The notes under the pieces: generated by a model | Seen by the model: the letters and a program-made list of their open reading frames with translations, nothing else | Told to the model about the DNA's origin: nothing | Databases searched by the model: none | Made by a program: the position numbers and the translations under genes | In this document: piece after piece, positions 11,401 through 22,600 of the stretch | Layout: each line of letters begins with the position of its first letter | Position numbering within the stretch: the stretch's first letter is position 1 | Assembly: GCA_030068075.1 (NCBI GenBank) | Contig: CM057844.1 | Location: 868,001 to 932,000, forward strand | Direction: 5' to 3' | Source of the DNA: Paguma larvata | Taxonomy: Eukaryota; Chordata; Mammalia; Carnivora; Viverridae | DNA: 64,000 nt

Positions 11401-14400
11401 TTTAAAAACTTGTTTCTTGGGGCGCCTGGGTGGCTCAGTCGGTTGGGCGGCCGACTTCAGCTCAGGTCATGATCTCGCGGTCTGTGAGTTCGAGCCCCGC
11501 GTCGGGCTCTGTGCTGATGGCTCAGAGCCTGGAGCCTGCTTCCGATTCTGTGTCTCCCTCTCTCTCTGCCCTTCCCCTGTTCACGCTGTGCCTCTATGTC
11601 TCTCAAAAATAATAATAATAATAAAAAAAACTATTAAAAAAAAAACTTGTTTCTTATTATTTTCAATGCTAAAATGAAGACATCTACAGTCCAGGAGCCC
11701 CAGTTTAAAGTAATGTGTGAAACCAACAATTTCAGGGTACAGTCAATTACAAGACTAGGCTGGCTGCTGTTTGACTTTCTCAGATTCCACAGGTCACCTT
11801 GATAACTGGGGCTCAGGTTCCCCACAGATTTGTGGGTAATAGGTTTTCCACAAAATCAGAGGTTGTTTTTGATCTCATGGAGTCTTCAGTTCATGAATGA
11901 TGCCTTGCCCTGATGTTGGAGAACACCTTTTCAGGTTTACCTGGTGAAATTATAGAGGATTTTGCATATCATGGCTGAACCAACAGTAATTGCCAAATTC
12001 TGTTGTATCACTATGATTGCTCTGTTGCCCTTAAAAATGTTGGAAATTTCAGGGTGCAGATGTCTTCAAGGAGGTGAGCATCATTCTGGGCTTTTCCAAG
12101 AGATTGGAGCAAATAAACTGATTTCCCAAACTGCACCTGGAACGGAAGTTGCCAGTCTTCCTGGATGTATCAACACAGATTGGGAAAGAGAGTATTATGG
12201 GAACGTGTAGCACTTTGTCAGTGAAAATAGATAGGGATAAATGGAGTGTCCTTTATTGAAGTTAACATAAGGCAGAAGTGCAGAGGCAGGGGCAGACGTG
12301 GCGGAAAGGCAGAATTATAGGTGAATGTGGGTTTGCAGGAATGAACCTTGGGCTAAAATAAATGTGGTGCCGAGGATGGGTACAGAAGCCCCATTGCCGC
12401 AAGTCACAGACTCAGATGCCGCTGGGGAACAGCATTCCTGCTACCTACCATTTAGGGAGTGCTTTTATTTTTATTTTTTATTTTAGAGAGTGAGAGTGGG
12501 GGAGAGGGGCAGAAAGAGAGACAGAGAAAATGTTAAGCAGACCCTATACTGAGTGTGGAGCCCAATGCAGGTCTCAATCCCATGACCCTGGGATCATGAG
12601 CTGAGCCAAAATCAATAGTCAGATGCTTAACCTACTGAGCCACCCAGACACCCCAGTGCTTTAGATGCTCCAGGCCCTGGTCTTAGCACTGCATATATTT
12701 TGGTCACTTTGTTTGTGGTAGGGTCTGTAGCAGGTGTGGGGCTGGGAGAAGAGAAGAGTGTGTGTCTGTCTGAAGAGTGGAAAGCCCTGTGTACCTGCCC
12801 TTCAGCCTTAGGTTTCATAGATCTCTGCTTTTTTCCAGAGAAGCTGAAACCCAGATTTTAACGTAAAATCTTCTTATTTTTCAGTTATGGCAGTTAAAGC
12901 CATTTTGTGGAATGATGATTATGGTTTAAACTAGAGCTTTGCTTTGAGTTCTGGCACCACTTTTTTTTTTTTTTAGAAAGAGAGAGGGAGAGAGAGCACA
13001 TGCGCATGAGCGGGAGCCTGTGGGGTATGTGGGGAAGGGGGAGAGGGAGAGAGAATCCTAAGCTGGCCTCACGACCAGCATAGATGGCACCACATTTAAT
13101 GGGGAATTTTGACAAACTCTGAAACAACCAGGAAAGTTCTGCAAGCCCTACCATCTGAGGAACTTCTGCAGGACTGGGGATGCTTTGCCCAAGGAGGGTG
13201 GTGTGATCATGAGCATCTGGGAGGTCAAGGGTTTGCTGCCCCCAAGGGCACACAGCTGGGCCCAGTCAGTGCAAGCAGAGGGGAAGTGTGTTTCTTAGAA
13301 CATATTGTGTGAGGTGACCTGAGCAGCCAATGTCCCCCAAGTAAAAGAAGTGGGGAAATGCTCTATGTTGTAACCTTCATGGACATCCATTCTTCATGCT
13401 GGCAGGCACTTCCCTGACCTTCAGGGCGCTGTGGGATCTGCCCCTGGCTGTGGGCCTGACCTGTTCCAGCAGCTTCCCTTCAGTGTCTGCTTTGGTCATT
13501 CTGTCTCTGTGGTCAAGGTTTGGGAATGGGGCTTAAAGTTAAACAACCCATTACAGCATGTATTCTTTAGTCATGCCAAGTGCTTATTGAGTCTTACCAT
13601 GTTACCTCTGCCTCCATTGCTCTGTCTCAGGTATTTGATTTTTTTTCCCAGCTTCACTGAAGTCTGTGTTCAGAGGTCATCTGCTTTGACCCTGTGTGTG
13701 GCCACCCTTCCCACTCTGCCCCATCCTGCTGTATTTTTCTTCATTGTATTTGTCACTGTTTGGCATCTGCTTATTTATTAGAATAAACAGAGAGCAGGAA
13801 ACTTACTTATTGCTATCCTCCCAGGGTCTTGGATAGTACCTGGCACATGTATGTAGTTGGTTATCAAATGCTCATGTGTGAAGGAATGTCAAATGAGCTG
13901 TCTGATGTGCTAGCTACTTGCCATATGTAGCTATTTAAATTAAATGGACTAATATTAAAAATTCAGTTCCTTGTTTGCACTGTGTAGGGAGTATGAGGGA
14001 TTTGGGGGCTGATCAAGGTAAAGATATGACTGAGGTGGCAGTGGCACACATGAGCTTTATTGGGTGACACTTGGACAGGTTCGAGTATGGGAGCAGTCTC
14101 TCATGGCAGGAGAGGGGGCCATAGTCCAGAAGGGGAGGGGAGTGAGGGGGAAAGGAGAGGGGCCACCTGTGTCTCAGTGGGTCTCTGGGTCAGAGAGCCC
14201 CAGGGGCGGCGGCAGCAGGAGCAGCAGCAAGTCAGGGCCTTAAAACTTCAAGGCCCTATTAAAGAGGGCACGTGTTGGGATGAACACTGAGTGTTCTTTG
14301 TAAACCATTTTGAAAATAAACTGTTATAAAAAAAAAAAAAAAAAACAACTTCAAGGCCCTGTCTTATCAATGGGTAATTGCCCTCCCTGAGCTTTCATAG

Positions 14401-17400
14401 AGTATGCAAAGCAGGCGACTCTAAGTGGCTAAAACTTTGCTTGTATGGCTATTTTAAAGATAATTGAGTATGTAAAAGTTAGAGTTTGGTGCTGGTGGGC
14501 CTTTTGAACTAAAGGTCTCAGTCTGCAGTAAAGGAAGAAATAACACAAAGCCAATACGCAGAGGCCGTCTTTGGCTCATTTATATAACATGCTGGCCCCA
14601 TTTCAGGTGCTCAGCTGCCACACATGGCTAGTGGCTGCTATATTTCTATCATGACAGAGAGTTCTGTTAGCTAGCACTGCTCAAGGAGTTTAAGTTTAGG
14701 CTGTCGTTTCTAAAACTTGACCACAGAACTTTCCAATAGAGGCTCTGTCTCATGATCAGCCAGGGGGATGTCGATGGACTTCTTTCACCTGGTAGGGAGT
14801 TGGACAAGGTTGGTGGTATCCAGTTGCGTATCAGGAACAACTGGGGAGTGTGAAAACAGAAAAAGGGTTCCCAGGCCCGTGTTGGTTCTGCCCAATCAGA
14901 ATTTCTGGGCTTTATTTAAAGTTGTTGCCCTAGTCATCTGGTGTAGACCATCCAGGGACTGGCCAGCTTTGGGAGACAGTGATTGTAAGAAGGCAGTAGC
15001 TAGAACTCTGGCAAGGATGGACTCCCAATTTCTGGCTCCTTTTTAGCTGTAAGCACCCGCTTTCAGTCCTGGCCAGACTTTTTGTTCTGGGGATCAGTGA
15101 GCTTTTACTATTATGTGAAGAGGCAACCAGGTATTCAAGCAGGGACTCATGATCTCTGAATTGGATTAATAAATTAAGATTAAAAAAAAATGTGAGCTGT
15201 GGTGTGGTAAAGGAGAGTTTGGATTCTGAGACAAATAAGAAGGATGTGTTTTATGTACAATCATGTTAGGTAAGGAAAAGGTAAAGTAGCACTTTGGCCG
15301 GATGTCACCATTTTTGTTAATGACAGCTCTGTGGTGAAAGATTGCACAATGCAGCTTCCTCTGTGGGACTGACTGTACCTTTAGCGGGGGAGGTGAGGGG
15401 TGATTGCATTAGCCTCCTTATAAGGACAGGACCTCCTGGTTGGGCCTTACCTGAATGCTTTGTGCAGTGCAGCCACATGTGTTCACCATATGCGTTTGCA
15501 TTTGCCTCTCTTTGGGATTAATCAAAGTCATTCCTGTTGCTTGGACTTGTAAACAGCCCTGCTTTACCATACAGAAACATTGTTATTTCCTTTGTGTTGA
15601 AAGACTTTAGGCCACTTAAAGAAAATCACTTTGAGTTACAGTTTCCTGGCCTCATAATGGCACTTTGCATAATAGTTGGGTCATTGACTTGTTTTTAAAC
15701 GAGATATAATTCACATACCGTAAAATTCATCCATTTAAAAATGTTCAGACCAGAGGTTTTTAGTATATTCACAGAGTTTTGCAACAGTCACCACAGTCTA
15801 AGTTTAGAACATTTTCATCACTGTTAACTGCCGGAGTCGGTCCTTGTTCCGGCGAATCTCGGGGTCCACGAAGGACGAACGGTTAGGCGAAATGAGGTGA
15901 GAGAGCCACGAGAGAGATGGAGTCTGATGACCAAGGAGGCAGCCCTGGGAATTCTGGCGTCTCTGGTGTCTCTGCCCTGCCGGTCTCAGTGTCTTTATTT
16001 TAAAGGTAGCGAGTTACATTACAACAATGAGTGACAGCCCATCAGTAAGCATAGTTTAAACAATAATGTGTTATATCGGTAAAGCGGCGATTTCCTCAAT
16101 CTTGCAAGTTGTTTTCAAGTTAGTTAGCATATACATTTAAGGCTGGGGGAGAGGACAGGAAGTTACCTGGGCCTGACTATGTTAATTATCTATAAACAGG
16201 CCAGGAGTCATTGCCTATTCTTCCAATTACAATGGGGGAGGTCCAACCCGTCTGGCAAGGACAGAATTCCCAATGCTTGTCCTTTGCCTGTGAATTTACA
16301 TAATAGGAGCCTAACATTTACACAAATCACACCAATATTCAGCCAGCTCATAACTGCTATCAATCTATGCAACCCATCCCCAAGATGCAACTTTTAAGGT
16401 GGTCAGGCTACTCTCATTCAGATGCAATCCATCAAAGCATCCTGCGCCAGGTCCTTCCTTTTATCTAAATGCGGTAAAACAAAAGAGCATTACATTCCTT
16501 AGGCCAAGGAGAGTAGTTGTAAGACTAGGCGCCAGTTTGGCTGGCGAGCTTTTACTTCAACCTTTTCCACACAGGGAGGGGTCTCAACCTGTGAGCCCAA
16601 ATGGCTCCCAATAGTTAACATTTTTAAAAATTGAGGTGAAATTCATATAATATGAAAATAACCACTTTAGAGTGTATAGTGATACTTAGTGTTGGACAAC
16701 ACTTTCTAGTTTCAAAACTTTTTTGTCATCCCATAAAAACATCTTGTACCCATTCAATAATCACTCCTTATTTCCCTCTCTCACCCAAATGTCCATGAGT
16801 GGATAAACAAATTGTGTTATAGGCATATCTCTGAGATAGTTCTGTTCCAGACCACTTTTATCTCAATAAAGTGAGTGAGATGATGTTTGGTTTCCCGGTG
16901 CATATAAAAATTATGTTTACACTGTAGTCTATTAATGTACAATAGCATTATGTATAGAAAAACAATGTACACACCTTAATTTTAAATATTGCCTAAAAAT
17001 GTTAAACATCACCTAAGCTTTCAGCGAGTCATAATCATTTTGCTGGTGGAGGGTCTTGCCTCAATGTTCATGGCTGCTGATGATCAGGTTAGTAGTTGCT
17101 GAAGGCTGGGGTGGCTGTGGCCATTTCTTCAAATAAAGCAATAAAGTTTTGATGCGTCAGTTGACTCTTCCTTTCACAAATGATTTCTCTGTAGCAGGTG
17201 ATCCTGTTTGGTAGCATTTAACCCACAGTAGAACTTCTTTCAAAATTGGAATCAATCCCCTCAAACCGTGCTGCTGCTTTATCAGCTAAGTTTATGTAAT
17301 GTTCTAAATCCTCTGTTGTCATTCCAACAATCTTCACAAGATCTTCTCTAGGAGTAGATGCCATCTCAAGAAACCACTCTTTGCTCATCTATAAGAGGCA

Positions 17401-19642
17401 GCTCCTCATCCGTTCAAGTTTTTTCATAAGATGCAGTAATTCAGTCACACCTTCAGGCTCCACTTCTGACTCCAGTTGTCTTGCCATTTCTACCACATCT
17501 GCAGTTACTTTCACTGAAGTCTTGAACCTTCAACTTGTAAAAACTGTAGTATTCATAAAGCTCAGTAAAAGAGGCATGCTTGTATATACTTACAGTGAAT
17601 TTTGTTGAGCCATAAAAAGGAATGAAATAGTGATAACATACTGCAACCTAGATGAACCTCAAAACATACACTGAGTGAAAGACGCCATTTGGGAAAGGTC
17701 ACATTTTTATATGATCCCATGTATATGAAACATTTAGAATAGGCAAGTCACCGTTAGGTTGTGTGGAGTTTTCAAACCCCAGCTCCGAGGGCTCCAGGTC
17801 TGGGCATCCTCTCCCCGTCCACTTATCCTTGGCACACAGCACTGTTAATGGTGACTGCAGTCTTAAGAGTCAGATCTTGCCCTCCAGCGTGCTCTTCGAG
17901 TTCTGGCAGTGGGCTCACTTGTCTTTCTCTGCCTACTTTTCTCTTTGAAAAGTAGAGAGGTACATAGTTCTACCTAACTACCCACGTGAAGCCCATTGCA
18001 TGGCACATTCTTATTGTCACTGTTTTTATCATTACTCTTTTCATGGCCCTTATTCCTTCCCTTGCTGCAGATCTCTAGGTTGCCTTAGCCAGCTGTCATG
18101 TTGAAGTCATAGCTGATCTGTGCCATATGTGCATTTTCATGCACTGTGCTCTGCACCCTTGACTGGTATCAGTCACATTAGAAGACTCTGTGGCCTAGGG
18201 TTTGGAGACAGGCTTGAGAGGGAGAAATTGGTCTGATTTTTCCCTTCCTGGCTACCTGTCCCCTTCCAAGATCCTGGGCATGCTTGGCCTCTCCTAGCCA
18301 GGTTCTGTGAGAGGGACTGCCTCCTTTCCCAGCTAGTAAAAGGGTAAAGTCTGATGACCCGGCCTGGGGTGGGGGTTGCACTCTGAGCTCTGTATTAATG
18401 AAGAGAAGGGTTAGGAACAAAATTAATTTTTGGAAGGTTATTACAACAGACTAGACTTTTCATTAGCAAATGAGGAAATGTCAAAGGCCAAAAGAAGTGC
18501 TTAGTGCTGCCCCCTATGCTGTCCTGCTCGGGAGGAGAAAGGACAAGAAGAAAGCAGGCTACACCTTCCACTCTTTGGAAAGGGCCTCAGCTCAGCATCC
18601 TGGCTCGTCATTTACAAGTTCTACTTTGCACATCGCTTCAGGACACAGTATAAGAAGGATTTGCTCCCTTCCAGTTTCCAGTAACTTGTTCCTGACATCC
18701 TTCTGAGACCTTACCAGCAGTGTCTTCACTGTCCATGTGTCTGCTAACAGTCTGTTCCCAACAATTCAGTTATTCTCCGAGATGATGTACATCTTCTCTG
18801 CCATGCTCCTTGCTGCTTTCTTAGCCCTTGCTAGCAGAGTCCTTAACATCTGTTTTTCTACTATGTCTGTTCAAGGAAATATGGACTTTTCCTGTCCTGC
18901 TTCTCAAAATGTTTCCCTCTATCTACAGCCCAATTCCAAAGCCACTTCCACATGTTTAGGTATTTGTTACAGCAGCCCCCACTTCCAGGCAACAAAAGTA
19001 GTTTAATTAGAAAACTGTTAGTTTTCTATGGCTGCCCTGGCAGATGACCACACTTAGTGCTCCAACAACACAGATGGGTTAACTCGTGGTTCTGGATGTC
19101 AGCAGTCCTGGACAGGTCTCACTGTGCTACAACCAAGGTTTCAGCAGGGCTGTGTTCCTTTTTCGGAGGCTCTAGGGAGACTCTGTTCTCCTGCCCATTC
19201 AGATTCTTGGTGGAGGTGAAAAACATTCTTCGGTCATGCTGTCCATATGTCTGCAGGGTGACACCATGGAAGCTTCTCACTCTCTCCTCTTTTGTCTTTC
19301 TTTTCCTTTGCCATTCATTTCCACGCAACAGAACCAGATGCTTTATTTTCTTCCGTATTCATTTATTAAAATCATGCATGTTCATTTTGGGCAGGACTTT
19401 AAGGTTATTCTGCCCCAAACCCCATTTCATAGTATGGAACTTTACCTGAAGAAACTTGCCTGAAGTGGAGTGGCTGACTGTTGGGAGAGTTAGGACTTTC
19501 CCTGAAGCCCCCACATTTCTGTGCTCTACCTGGATCAGGTTTAGCACGGAAGACTAGCTTGTCAAAAGTCCAACAAAACACTGCCCTTAAATGAAGTGTT
19601 TGTTAAATGTGAGTCTTGATTTTTTCCTTTAAGTCAACTTTT

Positions 19643-19673
<31 letters not shown>

Positions 19674-22600
19674 GGATGGAAAAAGATTCTCCACCTTAGG
19701 AGCTCATGGTTTTATTTGCTTTAAGTTAATCTTGATGTATTTAGTAAATTTACACTTAAAGCAAATAATGATCCTGTAAAGTTTATTTAGTAGCAAGAGG
19801 CTAAATGTGCTCACTTGTTTAGCAGATGAGTAATGATGTATGCGAAGATAGTTTGTGAGTTATTTTAGTTACCATTGGTCGGTTGTCCAGAAATGTCACA
19901 CAAAATTCCCAAGACAGCTTTTAGATCTTCCTAGTGATGACTTGGAATTGTGAATGTATAGATGCTTTTTAAGTAGCTATCAGTATCTGTCAGACTTCTA
20001 CCAGGTAGAGAGATGGAATGTGCTTTTGAGTTGTTGAAAGTGTGATTGCAAAATGATTGGAGAATTGGACACTTAGGAAGTTGTCCTATGTTCCTTTTGC
20101 TTCATGAATTTGTCTCTCTTTTATCCACAAAACCTCGGAATTTTAGGGACCCACAGTACTGAATGTTGCTGCTTTGAATCCGTGTGCCAGGTAATAGTGG
20201 CTTTTGGGAAACGTGTCTTCTCTGTAGACTAGTATGTCTCCATTACCTTCTTGCACCTATTTTCTCCCATTTTTGTGTTTATCAGTTCTTTGATTTGCCC
20301 TCTTTGAGGCTCTGTTAGAGGAGTCTGTTATACTATCTTGCAAGTAACTGGCAAGTAAGAGTCTCCCACACCACTGGAAGATTAAGAAAAAGAACAAAGG
20401 CATGTTTGCCAATCCTAGCAAACAGTCCAAAAGTTTCATCACAAGCCACAGGGGTTGGTGGCCTTGCGGTGAGACTAGGCTACAGGCCTGCTCCTGCTTG
20501 ACGGGATTTAAGACCAGCTGAGCTTGTCCTGGCTGAGCCTCTGCTGATTGCTCTTGTATATCCCATCTCTGGCAGCTCCTTTAGTGGCCGTGTGTTCCGA
20601 GTGACCTTCTTGATGCTGGCTGTCTTCCTCACAGTTCCCCTGCTTGGAGCCATGCTGCTGCTGGATTCTCCCATAGACCCACAGCCTCTCAGGTGAGCTT
20701 CCCTGGCCATTCTTGGGAGGGCTTGCATGGCAGATAGAGTAGACTGGGATAGTGTCTAGGGTAACAAACCAATTTGGTTTGAAAGTTAAGTTGCTAGGAG
20801 AAAGAGAAATTTGTGATTTCTTTAGTGCCTGTGCTTTGTGTGGATTCAGGTGTTCCACAATACATGCATGGTATTGTCCACAATACTCTTTCAAAAACAA
20901 AACTATACAAACCACATACAAAAATCAGAAGAATCTTGAATACATGAAGCTTATGATTTAGAGATAATTAAAGCTTGAATTCATTTGAAGTGGCAAAAGC
21001 ATACACAAAGGTTAAGTTTAAGTCACCTTGTTTAAAATTTATAAGTAACTGATTTCTATTTTAATTTTTTTAATGTTTATTATATATTTTTGAGAGAGAC
21101 AGAACATGAACTGGGGAGGGGCAGAGAGAGAGCGAGACACAGAATCCAAAGCAGTCTCCTGCCTCCAAGCTGTCAGCACAGAACCCGATGTGGGGCTCAA
21201 ACCCACAAACTGTGAGATCATGACCTGAGCTGGAGTTGGATGCTTAACTGATTGAGCCACCTAGGCACCCCATATAAGTAACTGATTTTTTTTTTTAAAC
21301 TTGTGATTAGTGTTCTATTTTTCCTAAGTTACTTTTCATTGGTGAGCATCTATGAGTAATGTAGTCCATTATAACCTGAAAAAATAGTATACACCTAGGG
21401 GCCCCATGAAATGTATTCACATTTGTAATTATAATAGTGCAGGGCCAGGCTCTTACTGGTGTGGTGATTTATGACGTTGATGTTGAGACTGGAGAAGAAC
21501 AGACTGTTGTACAGTCTGGTTCAGTAAGTAAATTCCCCTTTTCTTTTGAAACTTCCCAGAGGTGATGCCCTCTGAAGTTTATTTTAAGTAAGTTAGTCCA
21601 TGTAAGGCTTTAAAAACTTCAGACAAGAACTATGTCTCCATTATAGAGTCAATATAACATATACAATGGAGTAATGTGTTGGTGTTTTATAAATAAAAAG
21701 ACATTATATTAGACTCAATTTACCGAGAATGTATTCGGCACCTACAGTGTTTTAGGTGAGTACCCAGCTGGATTCAGGATATAAAGAGGACACAGTTCTG
21801 ACCTTAGATTGACATCTGTATACAAGAGGCAAATTTTTGTTGTTGGATTTAGAATTAATAAAGGTACAAGGTGCTGTTAAAATATAAGATTGAGATTGGG
21901 TGAAGGCCTTGGCATTCTAGACTCATGAGAGTGCTGGCTTATAATTCCTGGTGTGTCAGTGGACCCTCACACATGTCTTTCTGGCTGAACTGGGTCCAAG
22001 GGCATACTGGGTGTCCTCTCTGAGAGGGGCTCCCAGGATATATTGTGGAGGAAGGAGGCTTTCTCTTGCTAACCCCCTCTCAACATGTAGAAGGATATGG
22101 CTCAGCCCATCCCAAACAGAAACCGACGTGGGGCTTTCTAGGTAATCTAGTTGGCTAAGGTGGGAGTGTGAACCGTGTCCACAGCAGGGGATCAAAACCT
22201 GGTCTGGGAAGCTAGCCCTGGAGAAGAACAGCAGATTGGAAAGAGCAGGGAAAGATGGAGCTTCAGTGACTAGAGGCCTTTGATCTCAGTAGAGGTGAAT
22301 TTATGTGTGGAAGGAGTAAAGAAATTCAAAGGAAAGATAGGTGTGTGCTCCTGACCAGAAACTGAAAGGGAACATGGCCCAGTAAGGATTTGAAGTTGTA
22401 CAAAGCAAGTTCTGTCTGTGGAGTAGATGAGCCCGACAAGGAGGGAAGGAAGGAGAAAGCCAGTGAAACCAGAGTGGCTGACAGGGATCTCTCCCCTAGT
22501 CAGACTTCAGGAATGACTTACTCAAAAACTGGAAGGAGTGGCCCCCAAATCCAGAACAAAAGCAGAAGACTAGCAAAGGCATAAGAACAGAAATGAGCTG

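Larger units (their letters stand above)
15680..17760. mobile_element. Old L1 debris hosting nested insertions
   Basis: Fragments of ancient L1 3' regions in both orientations: ATAATTCACATACCGTAAAA near 15706, a second similar 3' end at 16625-16790, and ORF2/3'-end-like sequence 16790-16817 resuming at 17585 (GAGCCATAAAAAGGAATGAA). A solo LTR and a Tigger element interrupt it. Confidence 0.6.
8436..20575 (+). other. APMAP: APMAP intron 1 (12.1 kb)
   Basis: GT-AG intron. Named contents: SINEs at 10688, 11419, 12466 and 12961; a split hAT MITE around a 600-bp insert at 13912-14690 with a tiny L1 tail inside; L1 debris at 15680-17760 carrying a solo LTR and a Tigger. 8480-10670 and 17760-20575 hold no exon and no element I can name; a T-rich tract lies at 19640-19675. 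Confidence 0.75.

Noticed and set aside
11430..11612. tRNA gene from the SINE head
   Set aside because: The tRNA-Lys-like promoter head belongs to a SINEC_Fc element with A-rich tail and TSD; no mature tRNA fold is expected.
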